Positions 9,057 through 20,160 of a DNA stretch of 64,000 nt are shown in pieces. This DNA is from Mycolicibacterium goodii (GTDB taxonomy: Bacteria; Actinomycetota; Actinomycetes; Mycobacteriales; Mycobacteriaceae), in contig NZ_CP012150.1 in NCBI RefSeq assembly GCF_001187505.1, positions 372,001-436,000 on the forward strand. The letters are read 5' to 3'. The notes beneath the pieces were generated by a model. The model was given only the letters and a program-made list of their open reading frames with translations. It was not told where the DNA came from and did no database searches. Both the position numbers and the translations under genes were made by a program. Positions within the stretch are counted from its first letter, which is position 1; every line of letters starts with the position of its first letter.

Positions 9057-9422
9057 TCAGGGTCGCTTGTTGCGGGTGCCTCTCGGCTGCCACAGCACCA
9101 GGGCGGTGCTCGGCTTGCGCAACCGTTCCACTTCGGCGGTCAGCTCGGCGACGCGCCGCTGCAGCGCGTCGACCTGATTGGTCAGTTCGATGATGCGCTT
9201 GATACCGGCGAGGTTCACGCCCTCGTCCTGGGACAGCCGCTGGACCTCCCGCAACAGGTCGACGTCGCGTTCGGAATAACGCCGCCCGCCACCGGATGTG
9301 CGCTGCGGGGTGACCAAGCCCAACCGGTCATAGGTGCGCAGGGTCTGCGCATGCATGCCGGCGAGCTCGGCCGCCACCGAGATCAGAAACGTGCGGGCTT
9401 CGTCCTTGCGCTTGCCGCTCAT
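9057..9422 (-). CDS. hspR: Heat shock repressor HspR (MerR family)
   Basis: 121 residues. A MerR-type winged helix-turn-helix (LISVAAELAGMHAQTLRTYDRLGL, RRYSERDVDLLREVQRL) is followed by a coiled coil (VDALQRRVAELTAEVERL) and a basic tail. HspR represses the dnaK operon by binding HAIR inverted repeats, using DnaK as co-repressor, which links repression to free chaperone. It is the promoter-distal gene, 28 bp after dnaJ, so it represses its own operon. Matching HAIR sites are present upstream of dnaK at 13187-13262. Confidence 0.96.
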   Translation of the reverse strand: MSGKRKDEARTFLISVAAELAGMHAQTLRTYDRLGLVTPQRTSGGGRRYSERDVDLLREVQRLSQDEGVNLAGIKRIIELTNQVDALQRRVAELTAEVERLRKPSTALVLWQPRGTRNKRP

Positions 9423-9450
9423 CGCCGATCATTCCTCGCACGAGCGTTCG

Positions 9451-10623
9451 TCATACATTCCCCGCCCATCCGGCACGCGGATCGAATCCGCTGGCACGCT
9501 CGGCTTTCGCATAAGCCTCCAGCGCCTCTGCCGCTTCGCCTTCGAGGTTCGGTGGCACCGCGACCTTCACGGTGACCAACAGGTCCCCGTGACCACCCGA
9601 GCGCTTGGGCACGCCACGCCCGCGGACCCGCAGGATCCGGCCGTCCGAGGTGCCCTTGGGCACCCGGACCCCGACCTTGCCGTCCAGCGTGGGCACCGAA
9701 AGTGTTGTCCCGAGCGCCAACTCGTGGAAACTGACGGGAACGGTGACGGTCAGGTCGTCGCCGTCGCGTCCGAACACCTTGTCCGGGCGCACATGCACGG
9801 TGACGTAGAGGTCGCCGGAAGGCGCACCACGCAGGCCCGCCTCGCCCTGCCCGGCCAGCCGGATGCGCTGACCGTCCTCGACACCGGCGGGGATCCGCAC
9901 GTTGATGGTGCGGGTCCGGGTGGTGACGCCGGTGCCCCGGCATTCCTGGCAGGGATGCTCGATGATCGAGCCGCTACCACGGCATTCGGTGCAGGGTTCG
10001 GAGAAGCCGAAAGCACCCTGGTTGCGGCTGATCACACCGGAGCCGTTGCAGTTCGGGCACACCTTCGGGCTGGTGCCGGGCCGTGCACCGCTGCCGTGGC
10101 AGTTGGTGCACGGCGCCGGACTGGTCAGCCGCAGGGGCATGGCCACGCCCTTGGTGGCCTCCAGGAACGACAGCTCGGTCTCGGTCTCCAGGTCGTTCCC
10201 GCGGCGCGGACGGCTCGGCCGCGGCTGGGCGCCGCGGCCGAACAGCCCGCCGAAGAGGTCGCCGATGTTCGCGCCACCGCTCTGGCCGGCAGCGTCGAAC
10301 AGGTCACCGAGGTTGAATTCGACACCGTCGGAACCGAATCCGCCTCCGAAGTTGCCTCCCGTGTTGAACCGGCGTCCACCGAATCCGCCGGCGAACAGCC
10401 GGCGGGTCTCGTCATACTCCTTGCGCTTAGCGGGGTCCGACAAAACACTGTTCGCCTCGGACACCGCCTTGAACCGCTCCGCGGCTCCAGGATCGGAGTT
10501 CCGGTCCGGGTGCAGCTCGGCGGCCAGTTTCCGGTAGGCCTTCTTGATCTCGTCGGCGCTGGCGTCAGAGGAGACGCCGAGTTCTTTGTAGAAATCCTTC
10601 TCGACCCACTCGCGTTGGGCCAT
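9451..10623 (-). CDS. dnaJ: Chaperone protein DnaJ (Hsp40)
   Basis: 390 residues, type I DnaJ. The J domain (residues ~10-75) carries HPD at 38-40, which triggers DnaK ATP hydrolysis. A Gly/Phe-rich linker follows, then a zinc domain with four CxxCxGxG modules ([32 protein letters not shown]) and the C-terminal substrate-binding domains. AAGGAGG precedes ATG 10623. The gene lies between grpE and hspR in the stress operon; it corresponds to DnaJ1 of M. tuberculosis by context. Confidence 0.97.
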   Translation of the reverse strand: MAQREWVEKDFYKELGVSSDASADEIKKAYRKLAAELHPDRNSDPGAAERFKAVSEANSVLSDPAKRKEYDETRRLFAGGFGGRRFNTGGNFGGGFGSDGVEFNLGDLFDAAGQSGGANIGDLFGGLFGRGAQPRPSRPRRGNDLETETELSFLEATKGVAMPLRLTSPAPCTNCHGSGARPGTSPKVCPNCNGSGVISRNQGAFGFSEPCTECRGSGSIIEHPCQECRGTGVTTRTRTINVRIPAGVEDGQRIRLAGQGEAGLRGAPSGDLYVTVHVRPDKVFGRDGDDLTVTVPVSFHELALGTTLSVPTLDGKVGVRVPKGTSDGRILRVRGRGVPKRSGGHGDLLVTVKVAVPPNLEGEAAEALEAYAKAERASGFDPRAGWAGNV

Positions 10624-10664
10624 GCTGCGCCACCTCCTTACCTCTTCTCTCTGGTCGGATCTGT

Positions 10665-11293
10665 CTAATTGTCTGATTCTGCGGTCTGTTGCGCCGCGGC
10701 GTCGGGTTTATCCGCCGCCTCGACCTCGGCACCGTCATCGGTGTCCGAAACGGTGTCGACAACGCCGACCATGGCGTGCCGGATGACCTGCTCGCCCACG
10801 CGGTAACCGCGACGCATAACGGTTCCGACCACGGGATGGGTGCCGTCGCCCTCGTGCTGCACGGCCTCGTGCAGCTGCGGGTCGAACTCCTCCCCCTCTT
10901 CGCCGAACGCAGAAAGGCCCAGGCCCTCAAGGGCGCTGACGAGCTTGTCGGCAACGGCCTTGAGCGGGCCGGATTCCAGGTCGCCGTGGCTGCGGGCGCG
11001 GTCGAGGTCGTCGATTACGCCCAAAAGCTGGCTGACCACGTTGGCCTTCGTCCGCTCGGCGATGAGCTGCTGGTCACGCAGCGCCCGCTTGCGGTAGTTG
11101 TCGTACTCGGCCTTGACCCGCTGCAGCGTGGCCTTCAGCTCGGTGACCTCGTCGCTGTCGCTGCCCGTTTCCGGTGCGGCCGAGGCCGGCGCCGACCCCG
11201 CGGGGGTCGCCGCCGGCTCACGGACCTGGCCGGTCTCGGGGTCGATGCGCCGCTTGTCGGTGATGGTCACCGGCTCGTGCGAATCGTCCTGAG

Positions 11294-11297
<4 letters not shown>
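10665..11297 (-). CDS. grpE: Nucleotide exchange factor GrpE
   Basis: 210 residues. A disordered acidic/Ala-rich N-terminus precedes the long GrpE coiled coil ([20 protein letters not shown]) and the beta domain that contacts DnaK ([32 protein letters not shown]). It releases ADP from DnaK. The start is GTG at 11297, overlapping the dnaK stop as GTGA, so translational coupling fits the need for matched amounts. Confidence 0.96.
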
Positions 11298-13159
<1,862 letters not shown>

Positions 13160-13186
13160 GTTGATGCCTCCTGATAGATATAGGGG

Positions 13187-13207
13187 TCTGAGCGGACTGC
13201 GCTCAAG
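13187..13207. promoter_or_regulatory. Degenerate HAIR-like operator upstream of dnaK
   Basis: TCTGAGC-N7-GCTCAAG has the spacing of the HspR consensus CTTGAGT-N7-ACTCAAG with several mismatches. It lies 27 bp before the dnaK start codon, between the better HAIR and the ribosome site, where bound HspR could strengthen repression. Confidence 0.5.
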
Positions 13208-13241
13208 TCTGCTCCGCCCCACTACCGGCTGTCAACTCAGA

Positions 13242-13262
13242 CTTGAGTCTATGTCACTCAAC
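13242..13262. promoter_or_regulatory. HAIR operator for HspR upstream of dnaK
   Basis: CTTGAGT-N7-ACTCAAC matches the HAIR consensus CTTGAGT-N7-ACTCAAG at 13 of 14 defined positions. It lies 83 bp before the dnaK start. TTGACA, a candidate -35 element for dnaK, is found on the minus strand at 13230-13235, next to this site. Confidence 0.85.
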
Positions 13263-13414
13263 TTGTTGTTCGACTCCGTCAACGGGTGCAGGTCGCGTTT
13301 TGTTCCCGCGACGTACGTCACACCGCGCGGCGCCGTCCGCCGCACCGACGCAGATGCCGTGACACCGGCGCGCCGACGACATTTTCGTCGGTCTCGCGGG
13401 GGAAAATTCGGGTA

Positions 13415-13954
13415 ATGAGAGCGCGGTTGCTGTTCGGGTGCCTGCTGTGCGCGGGCGGCCTGCTGGCCGGGTGCCATTCCACCATCGAGGGCACACCGGT
13501 GACCAAGGCGATCGAGCCGATCGAGCCGGATTTCCCGACCGCCCGCCCGACCAGGTCCAGCCCCGCCCCGAGCTCGACCGTTGCGGCGCCGCCGAGCGCA
13601 CGGCAACCGACCGGCGCGACCCCGCTGGAGCCGCAGGACGGCTACGTGTTCATCGAGACGAAATCCGGCAGGACCCGCTGCCAGCTGTCCGAGCAGGACG
13701 TCGGCTGCGAATCGGACTTCGCCAACGCCCCGCAGATCGACGGCCTGCCCGCCAACGGCGTGCGGGTGAGCGCCGGTGGGCAGATGCGGTGGATCCTCGG
13801 CAACCTCGGCGCCATTCCGGCCGTGACACTGGACTACAAGCGCTACACCGCACTGGGCTGGACAATCGACGCGAACAGCGACGGCACCCGGTTCACCAAC
13901 AACGACACCGGCCACGGGATGGTTGTCGCGGTCGAAGGGGTACAGGTCTTCTGA
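13415..13954 (+). CDS. Putative lipoprotein
   Basis: 179 residues. A short basic N-terminus and hydrophobic segment end in the lipobox LLAGC, so the protein should be lipid-anchored on the outer face of the membrane. A Pro/Ser/Ala-rich linker (~residues 30-70) precedes a globular domain of ~105 residues with two Cys (TRCQLSEQDVGCES) that could form a disulphide. The start ATG 13415 is the one giving a proper signal peptide. Several mycobacterial lipoproteins share this architecture (N-terminal tail plus small beta domain); LpqJ, coded near ini genes in M. tuberculosis, is a possible relative but I cannot confirm it. Confidence 0.8.
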   Translation: MRARLLFGCLLCAGGLLAGCHSTIEGTPVTKAIEPIEPDFPTARPTRSSPAPSSTVAAPPSARQPTGATPLEPQDGYVFIETKSGRTRCQLSEQDVGCESDFANAPQIDGLPANGVRVSAGGQMRWILGNLGAIPAVTLDYKRYTALGWTIDANSDGTRFTNNDTGHGMVVAVEGVQVF

Positions 13955-13988
13955 TCGGAGCAACCCGTCCGCGGGGGAGGTAGAGAAC

Positions 13989-14612
13989 ATGACCGTAGCT
14001 CAGCGGGAACGTGCCGCACTGGTCGAAGCCATGCGGGCCACCGGACCGGACGCCCCCACGCTGTGTGCGGGCTGGACCACCCGCGACCTGGCCGCGCATC
14101 TGGTGGTGCGCGAGCGCCGCCTCGACGCCGCCCCCGGAATCCTGGTGCCGCAGCTGGCCGGGTACACCGAGCGGGTGCAGCAGCAGGTGACGGATTCGAC
14201 GGACTGGACGACGCTGCTGGATCGCATCGCGTCGGGTCCCCCGCTGTTGTCACCGTTCAAGCTGCTGGACCCGCTGATCAACGTCGCCGAGATGTTCATC
14301 CACCACGAGGATGTGCGACGCGCCCAACCTGGTTGGGAGCCAAGGGATCTCGACGACGAGACCAGCAACGCCGTGGCCAGGCAGGTGGCGACGATGGCAC
14401 GGATGACGATGTCGAGGTCCCCGGCCCGGGTCGCGTTGACCACACCCGAGGGCAGGACGCTCGCCACCGCAGGGAAGGGTCCGGCCGTCACCGTGACCGG
14501 AGCACCCGGCGAGCTGCTGCTGTTCATCGCAGGCCGCGACCAGGCCAGGGTCGAGTTCACCGGCGACAAGAGCGCCGTCGCCGCGCTGCGATCTGCGCGC
14601 CGCGGCCTTTAG
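13989..14612 (+). CDS. TIGR03085-type maleylpyruvate isomerase-fold protein
   Basis: 207 residues. The N-terminus has the DinB/mycothiol-dependent maleylpyruvate isomerase four-helix domain (LCAGWTTRDLAAHLVVRERR), with further conserved His in NVAEMFIHHEDVRRA, and a C-terminal sterol-carrier-like half (GAPGELLLFIAGRDQARV). Such proteins bind a divalent metal through His and many act with mycothiol. GGGGGAGG upstream supports ATG 13989. It may be the counterpart of Rv0356c, which sits near hspR in M. tuberculosis; this is inferred from position. Substrate unknown. Confidence 0.8.
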   Translation: MTVAQRERAALVEAMRATGPDAPTLCAGWTTRDLAAHLVVRERRLDAAPGILVPQLAGYTERVQQQVTDSTDWTTLLDRIASGPPLLSPFKLLDPLINVAEMFIHHEDVRRAQPGWEPRDLDDETSNAVARQVATMARMTMSRSPARVALTTPEGRTLATAGKGPAVTVTGAPGELLLFIAGRDQARVEFTGDKSAVAALRSARRGL

Positions 14613-14629
14613 CTTCTAGGCTGGGGTCC

Positions 14630-15562
14630 GTGGATTTCCGTGTCTTCGTCGAACCCCAGCAAGGTGCTACCTACTCCGATCAGCTCGCCGTGGCGCAGGC
14701 CGCCGAACGGCTCGGCTATTCGGCGTTCTTCCGTTCCGACCATTACCTGAAGATGAGCGGCGACGGCCTGCCCGGCCCCACCGATTCCTGGGTGACGCTC
14801 GCCGGCATCGCGCGGGAGACCTCGACGATCCGCCTGGGCACCATGGTCACCTCGGCCACCTTCCGCTATCCGGGGCCGCTGGCCATCTCCGTGGCCCAGG
14901 TCGACGAGATGAGCGGCGGCCGTGTCGAACTCGGGCTCGGCGCCGGGTGGTTCGAAGAGGAGCATCTGGCCTACGCGATCCCGTTCCCGCCGCTGGGTGA
15001 GCGGTTCGACCGGCTCACCGAACAGCTGCAGATCCTCACCGGCATGTGGGAGACCCCGGTCGGCGAGACCTTCGACTTCACGGGCAAGCACTACACGGTC
15101 AAGGACTCCCCCGGCCTGCCTAAGCCGGTGCAGACGCCGTACCCGCCGATCATCATCGGCGGGCAGGGCGCCAAGCGCACCCCGGCGCTGGCCGCGCAGT
15201 TCGCCGCGGAGTTCAACATCCCGTTCGTGCCGCTCGACACGCTCAAGACCCAGTTCGAGCGGGTGGCGGCGGCGGTGGAGGGCGCCGGGCGGTCTGCGGA
15301 TTCGATGCTCTACTCCGCGGCGTTCGTGCTGTGCGCGGGTCGTGACGAGGCCCAGATCGCCGAGCGCGCCGGCGCGATCGGCCGCGAGGTCGACGAGTTG
15401 CGCGGCAATTCGCCGCTCGCGGGCACCCCGACCGAGATCGCCGACAAGCTCGGACCGTTCATCGAGGCGGGTGTGCAGCGCGTCTACCTGCAGGTGCTGG
15501 ACATGAGCGATCTCGATCACCTCGAGTTCTTCGCCGACGAAGTGGTACGCCAGTTCAGCTGA
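14630..15562 (+). CDS. F420-dependent LLM-class oxidoreductase
   Basis: 310 residues, a luciferase-like TIM barrel. Typical segments are AAERLGYSAFFRSDHY, TIRLGTMVTSATFRYPGPLA, GGRVELGLGAGWFEEEH and PPIIIGGQGAKRTPALAAQFA. Actinobacterial members of this class use reduced cofactor F420 rather than flavin for hydride transfer. GTG 14630 is the only start that keeps the first strand intact. It follows the maleylpyruvate isomerase-fold gene by 17 bp and may share its transcript. Substrate unknown. Confidence 0.88.
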   Translation: MDFRVFVEPQQGATYSDQLAVAQAAERLGYSAFFRSDHYLKMSGDGLPGPTDSWVTLAGIARETSTIRLGTMVTSATFRYPGPLAISVAQVDEMSGGRVELGLGAGWFEEEHLAYAIPFPPLGERFDRLTEQLQILTGMWETPVGETFDFTGKHYTVKDSPGLPKPVQTPYPPIIIGGQGAKRTPALAAQFAAEFNIPFVPLDTLKTQFERVAAAVEGAGRSADSMLYSAAFVLCAGRDEAQIAERAGAIGREVDELRGNSPLAGTPTEIADKLGPFIEAGVQRVYLQVLDMSDLDHLEFFADEVVRQFS

Positions 15563-15596
15563 GGCGCACCGGCCGCAGCACCCCGCACTAGTATCG

Positions 15597-16067
15597 GTGC
15601 GCGTGACCGCAGACCGAGAGGACGACGGGCGAGCACCCGAGGCGCCCTGGCATCACTCGACGCCTGCGGTGCTCGGCGCCAGCGTCGCCGCACTCGCGGT
15701 CATCGCACTGGTGGTGTGGGGTGTTGTGGCGTTGACGAGCAACGCCGACAACCCGCAGCAGGCCCCCATCGATTTCGTCGAGCCGAGTTTCGCGTCGACC
15801 ACGTCTCGCACCACGTCGTCCACGACGTCGACGATCACCAGCACCAGCCCACCGGAGACCACCGAGTTCGGTCTGCCGCCGGAGGGCACCGACCCGTCGG
15901 CCTCGTTGCCGCCCGAGGGCGAGGAGTCGACATCGGAGTCGACGGCACCAAGAACACCGCCTCGGACCAGGTCGGAAACCGATGACGAAGACGACGAGAC
16001 GCCGACGACCCGAAACCGGCCGCGCACCAACGTGACACGCACCCTGTATCCCGCACCCGGCAACTGA
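15597..16067 (+). CDS. Single-pass membrane protein with Ser/Thr-rich outer tail
   Basis: 156 residues: ~24 polar residues inside, one transmembrane helix (VLGASVAALAVIALVVWGVVAL), then a low-complexity tail rich in Ser, Thr, Pro, Glu and ending in a basic segment. No recognised domain. GTG 15597 or GTG 15603 are both possible. The next gene has the same architecture, and the two probably arose by duplication or serve the same envelope role. The tail looks unstructured and long enough to enter the cell wall. Confidence 0.7.
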   Translation: MRVTADREDDGRAPEAPWHHSTPAVLGASVAALAVIALVVWGVVALTSNADNPQQAPIDFVEPSFASTTSRTTSSTTSTITSTSPPETTEFGLPPEGTDPSASLPPEGEESTSESTAPRTPPRTRSETDDEDDETPTTRNRPRTNVTRTLYPAPGN

Positions 16068-16086
16068 ACCACCTACTATCGGCCGC

Positions 16087-16566
16087 GTGGCGAACTACTA
16101 CTCCGACGACGAGCCGACCCAGTACGCCAACGCGTACGGCGGTGACCACGGTGCCTACCCGCCGCCCGAACCCGTCCCCTGGTATCGCAAACCGGCCGCG
16201 CTGGTCGGCCTGGGGGCGCTCGGAGCGGTGATCGTCGCGCTGGTGGTCTACGCGGTGATCCAGTTGTTCTCGTCGGATTCGTCACCGACAACTCCGTCGT
16301 CGACAACCGTCACCACCACCTCGACGACGCCGGTCACCACCGCACAGGTGGCCCCGGTGGCCCCCGTACCCACGCGCACCGTCACCGAGACCTCGGCGCC
16401 GCAGCAGACCACCGTCACCGAGACGGCGACGACGACCCCGCCGACCACAACCACCACCCCGCCCACGACCTCGACGACGGTCGAGACCAGCACGTCGGTG
16501 GTGACGTCCACGGTCACGGAGACCACGACGGTCCCGGCCGAGGAGGGCGGCGAGCAGCAGCCCTGA
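16087..16566 (+). CDS. Single-pass membrane protein with Thr-rich outer tail
   Basis: 159 residues: a Tyr/Pro-rich cytoplasmic part (PPPEPVPWYRKPAAL), one transmembrane helix (LVGLGALGAVIVALVVYAVI) and a ~90-residue Thr/Val/Pro tail ending in Glu/Gln. The segment PWYRKPAAL before the helix resembles LAWYKRPPIL before the helix of the Hsp70-like protein at 25024-26826, so a shared membrane module is possible. GTG 16087 is the start. It ends 3 bp from the convergent Hsp70-like gene. Confidence 0.7.
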   Translation: MANYYSDDEPTQYANAYGGDHGAYPPPEPVPWYRKPAALVGLGALGAVIVALVVYAVIQLFSSDSSPTTPSSTTVTTTSTTPVTTAQVAPVAPVPTRTVTETSAPQQTTVTETATTTPPTTTTTPPTTSTTVETSTSVVTSTVTETTTVPAEEGGEQQP

Positions 16567-16569
16567 CCG

Positions 16570-18435
16570 CTACGGTGCGGGCGGTTCGGACGTCTCCGTC
16601 GCGGGTTGGGCGGGTGCGGGTTCCGACGTGGGTTCCGGCTGGGGCTCAGCGGTAACCGACGGCTCGGGCTCAGCGGTAACCGACGGCTCGGGCTCCGTGG
16701 TGGGCTCCGGCTGCTGAGTCGGATCAGGCTGGGGCTCGGCAGTGGGTGACGGTGTCGGCTCGGGCTCTGTGGTGGGCGCAGGCGTCGACGCCGGAGGGCC
16801 CGGGAACACGAACGTCGGAATCGGCAGCTGCGGCAGCACCGGCCATTGCGGCACGGGTGCGGCGGCAGGCGGCGGGCCGGGTTGCGGCGCGGGCGCCGCC
16901 GCTCGTGGCGCAGGCCGCGCAGGTGCGTTGGGCGCCGGCTGCCGGGCGACCTGGCCGCTCTGCACCAGGCGCGGCGCGGCCGCCGGGCGGGGTGCCGACC
17001 GCGCAGGTGCCGCCGGCTCCTGTACCACCACGGTGCGGGTCGGGGGTGCCGGCAGTGACTGCGCCAGAGGGGATTCCGCGGGTGCGGTCCGCGGTGTCAG
17101 CGGCGAGTCGACCGCCGCGGCGTCCAGACGGTCGGCGCGCACCGAGTAGATGAGGCCGACGGTTCCGACGACGGCCAGGAACAGCGCGGCGTAGAGCACC
17201 ACCCCGCCGCGCCGGTACCACCGGCGCGTGGGCTCCGGGTCGGTCGCGGGAGGCTCGGCGAAGACCAGGTCCGGTCGCGCCGCGCTCGCCGTGACGGCTT
17301 CTGCGCCGAGCTCGGCATCAACCTCGTCGCCTCGATCGCCGACCGCCGACCAGGCCAGTGGCGGCACCCACGTCGGTCCGGCGGTCGTTGTCGCGAAAGC
17401 TCCTGCGCTGGACGGCGATTGGGCAGCGGGCGGGGCGACGCGTCGGGTCACGGTCTGGTCTTCGCCGCGGTGCGCCAGCAGCGCCGCCCCGATCGCCGCG
17501 ATCACCTGCGACTGCACCACGGTGGTCACCGGCATCCGGAATTCTTCGGAAAGCCGTTGTGTCACAACGGGTATGCGCGCACCGCCACCGACAGTCACCA
17601 GCGCCGTGAGCTGGGCCGGGTGCACACCGCAGCGACGCAACAGGTCGTGTAGCGCATCGATCACCCCGCCGAGCGGTACTGCGACAACGGCTTCCACGTC
17701 GGCGCGGGTGAGCCGGCTGGTGCCCGCGGCGGGTCCGGTGAGCCCGGTGGCGCCTTGATAGCTCAGCCGTTCCTTCGCCAGCCGACACTCCTCACGCAGC
17801 GCCGTCAGCGCGGACACCGCCGAGGTGCCCGCCGGTTCGGCGTCCTGATCGGCCAGCACCCGCCGCAGCAGTTCCTGGTCGATCAGGGCGCCGGAGAAGT
17901 CCTCGTGGCGCACAGAACCCAGCGGCGCGAAGCCGGCCGCAGCGTCGGCCAGCGTGAGGGTGGTGCCGGTCGCGCCGAAGTCACACAGGGCGACGATGCC
18001 GCGGGCAGGCAGCCCGGGATGGGTCTGGATCGCGGTCAGCGCGGCCACCGCATCGGACACCACGCGCACGCCGGGTAGCGCGGTACGGACCGCGTCATAT
18101 GCGGCCGGTTGCCAGTGCGCGGGCACGGCCACCACCTGGTTCTCGGGGAGTGCGTCGGGTGCGGCCAGTCGGGTCATCGCTCGTACGGCCGCGGCCAGCA
18201 GCCGCTCGGCGCGGTGCGCGGATCCGTCGGCCGCGATCAGCGGCACCGGGTCACCGACCCGGGCGACGAATTCGGAGATGGTCAGACCGTCGCAGGCACG
18301 TCCGTCCGGTGGCGCACCGACCTCGGGTCCGCGATGTGGGTACAACGTCAGGGCCGCACGCCGGATGACCGGCGCCTGGTCGGTGACCGCCACCAGGTTC
18401 GTCGTCCCGACGGACAACCCCAGGCAATCACGCAT
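16570..18435 (-). CDS. Membrane-anchored Hsp70-like protein with Pro-rich C-terminus
   Basis: 621 residues. Residues ~1-330 form an Hsp70/actin-like domain (GLSVGTTNLVAV, ALCDFGATGTTLTLADA, VGGGARIPVVTQRL). The first loop has Ser where DnaK has the Mg-coordinating Asp, and the GGG of the second loop is altered, so ATP hydrolysis may be weak or lost. The substrate-binding domain is absent; instead there is a linker, one transmembrane helix (VVLYAALFLAVVGTVGLIYSV, ~residue 410) and a ~190-residue Pro/Ala/Glu tail predicted outside. It lies 43 bp upstream of iniC's end on the same strand. A paralogue lies at 25024-26826. Role inferred only: cytoplasmic sensing coupled to the wall. Confidence 0.8.
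   Translation of the reverse strand: MRDCLGLSVGTTNLVAVTDQAPVIRRAALTLYPHRGPEVGAPPDGRACDGLTISEFVARVGDPVPLIAADGSAHRAERLLAAAVRAMTRLAAPDALPENQVVAVPAHWQPAAYDAVRTALPGVRVVSDAVAALTAIQTHPGLPARGIVALCDFGATGTTLTLADAAAGFAPLGSVRHEDFSGALIDQELLRRVLADQDAEPAGTSAVSALTALREECRLAKERLSYQGATGLTGPAAGTSRLTRADVEAVVAVPLGGVIDALHDLLRRCGVHPAQLTALVTVGGGARIPVVTQRLSEEFRMPVTTVVQSQVIAAIGAALLAHRGEDQTVTRRVAPPAAQSPSSAGAFATTTAGPTWVPPLAWSAVGDRGDEVDAELGAEAVTASAARPDLVFAEPPATDPEPTRRWYRRGGVVLYAALFLAVVGTVGLIYSVRADRLDAAAVDSPLTPRTAPAESPLAQSLPAPPTRTVVVQEPAAPARSAPRPAAAPRLVQSGQVARQPAPNAPARPAPRAAAPAPQPGPPPAAAPVPQWPVLPQLPIPTFVFPGPPASTPAPTTEPEPTPSPTAEPQPDPTQQPEPTTEPEPSVTAEPEPSVTAEPQPEPTSEPAPAQPATETSEPPAP
16644..16691 (-). repeat. Perfect 24-bp tandem duplication in the Hsp70-like tail
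   Basis: Two exact 24-bp copies (16644-16667 and 16668-16691) encode EPEPSVTA repeats in the Pro/Glu-rich C-terminal tail. Exact identity suggests recent slippage; copy number may vary between strains. Confidence 0.85.
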
Positions 18436-18478
18436 ACCCGTATGTCGTCGCAGCGGGCGGATTCGTTAAGCCGAACCG

Positions 18479-19984
18479 TCAGGCCGGACCCGCTCGGTGA
18501 CCCGCGGCATACTCGGCCACCAGCGCTTCGGCGCTGCGTACCGCGGCCCGGCAGGCCCGGGTGGTGAACGGGTCGTTGAGCGGGTGCTCGGCACGCCGCC
18601 GCCACCGCTGTGCGGCGGCGAACGCGGCCCGCGGCCCGTCGTAGGGCGCTTCAGGGGTCAGGCCGAGCCGGCTCGCGGCATCGGTGCCCGAGCCGCCGAT
18701 GATGCGACGCAGCGAGGCCATCTCGTCCTCGTTGAGGGTGGTCGGCCGGGACCGCAACTGACTCAACAGGCGCAGTTCCTCGAACGCATGGGTGTCGGCG
18801 AGCAGCGGTTCGATGTCGGCGAGGATGTACGGCGTCGCATAGATGGGGTTGCGCTGCACCAGCTGCCGCAGCGACAGCAGCGCGGTGTGCGCCTTGAGCA
18901 ACTCCGACCGCTGCGCGAACTGCTGGTCGATGACGTCGCGCAACGCGATCAGCCCGCTGCGCTCCAGCAGTTCGTCGGCCAGCGCCACCGAATCGGACAC
19001 CCCGGCGCGCAGGACCGCGATCGAGATCCGGATGCCGAACATGCCGAACCGGTCCAGCAGCGCCGCCCGGGTCGCGGCATCCACCGGCAGGGCGCTGTCC
19101 TCGCGCACGAACCGGTCCACCGACAGCATGGCCTTGGCCAGCTCGGTCGGATCGACCGCGGCGAGCTTCTCCAGTGCGACGAACTCGCTCTGCCGCAGCG
19201 TCCGGGCGGTCACGGCCAGCAGGCCCGACACCGGGACGACGGCCTGGCAGATCCCGGTTCTGTCCATCTCGGCGGTGAATCGCTTGGCGACGTCCTTGGC
19301 CGACAACATCGCGTCGATGCGACCCGCGCCGATCTCGTCGGCACGCGATGCGACACCGATGACCCCGAGCGCGCCCGACGACCCGCCGACCAGTTCGCCG
19401 ATCTGCTTGAGCAGCGCGATGTCGGCGGCGTTGAGCGTGCGCAGCAGGAACACGACGGCGTCGACCCGGGGCACGCCGTCCTCGGGCACCAGCAGTCGGT
19501 AGGTGCGTTCGGAGACGTCCTGCGACAGCGACGACGTCCCCGGGGTGTCGATGATCGTGGTGTCGACGAGTTCGACGGCAGGCCACTCCACATCGAGGTC
19601 CACGATCTCGCCGGGGTCGAGGCCGTCGAACCTGAACGTCAGCCCGCGGTCGTGGGGATCGCGCACGATCGGCACGTTGGAACGTCGGCCGCCGCGATGA
19701 TTGGCGGTCACCTTCGGGGTGGGCCCGTGCCGAAACCACGTGACGATCCGGGTGGCCTCGGTGGCGTCGGTCGGTGCGATCTCTTCGCCGAGCAGCGCGT
19801 TGACCAGCGTCGACTTACCGGCTTTGAGGGTGCCGGCCAGCGCGATGCGGATCGGCTGGTTCAGCTGCCACCCGATGCGTTCGAGCTCGTTGTGCACGTC
19901 GGGGCGATGGCGATATGCCGGATCGCCACGATAGGCCTGGACGGTACCGCGCAGGATCGCGCGGACCTGATCCCCCGTGCTCAC
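18479..19984 (-). CDS. iniC: Isoniazid-inducible dynamin-like GTPase IniC
   Basis: 501 residues. GTPase motifs are P-loop GTLKAGKST (residues 51-59), switch Thr region EATRIVTW and IDTPGTSS (G3). The C-terminal half is helical, as expected for bacterial dynamin-like proteins. In M. tuberculosis IniC is the third gene of iniBAC, an operon switched on by cell-wall inhibitors. Here it is not contiguous with iniA: two plus-strand genes lie between (20161-20932), so it needs its own promoter in 19985-20160. It is followed by the Hsp70-like gene on the same strand. Confidence 0.92.
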   Translation of the reverse strand: MSTGDQVRAILRGTVQAYRGDPAYRHRPDVHNELERIGWQLNQPIRIALAGTLKAGKSTLVNALLGEEIAPTDATEATRIVTWFRHGPTPKVTANHRGGRRSNVPIVRDPHDRGLTFRFDGLDPGEIVDLDVEWPAVELVDTTIIDTPGTSSLSQDVSERTYRLLVPEDGVPRVDAVVFLLRTLNAADIALLKQIGELVGGSSGALGVIGVASRADEIGAGRIDAMLSAKDVAKRFTAEMDRTGICQAVVPVSGLLAVTARTLRQSEFVALEKLAAVDPTELAKAMLSVDRFVREDSALPVDAATRAALLDRFGMFGIRISIAVLRAGVSDSVALADELLERSGLIALRDVIDQQFAQRSELLKAHTALLSLRQLVQRNPIYATPYILADIEPLLADTHAFEELRLLSQLRSRPTTLNEDEMASLRRIIGGSGTDAASRLGLTPEAPYDGPRAAFAAAQRWRRRAEHPLNDPFTTRACRAAVRSAEALVAEYAAGHRAGPA

Positions 19985-20160
19985 GCTGCGAAGTCCAACC
20001 TTTCGAACGCCTTTTCAACCGGCGGCTGACGCTTCGAGCTTATGACGCGCCCGAATGCGCAACCGCCTGCCACCTGTTTGATCACCGGCAACGCCGGGAA
20101 GCCTGCCGGCAGTGCAGCGTAACGGCTGTTCGGGCGAGGCGAGACGAAGCGAGACGAGAG

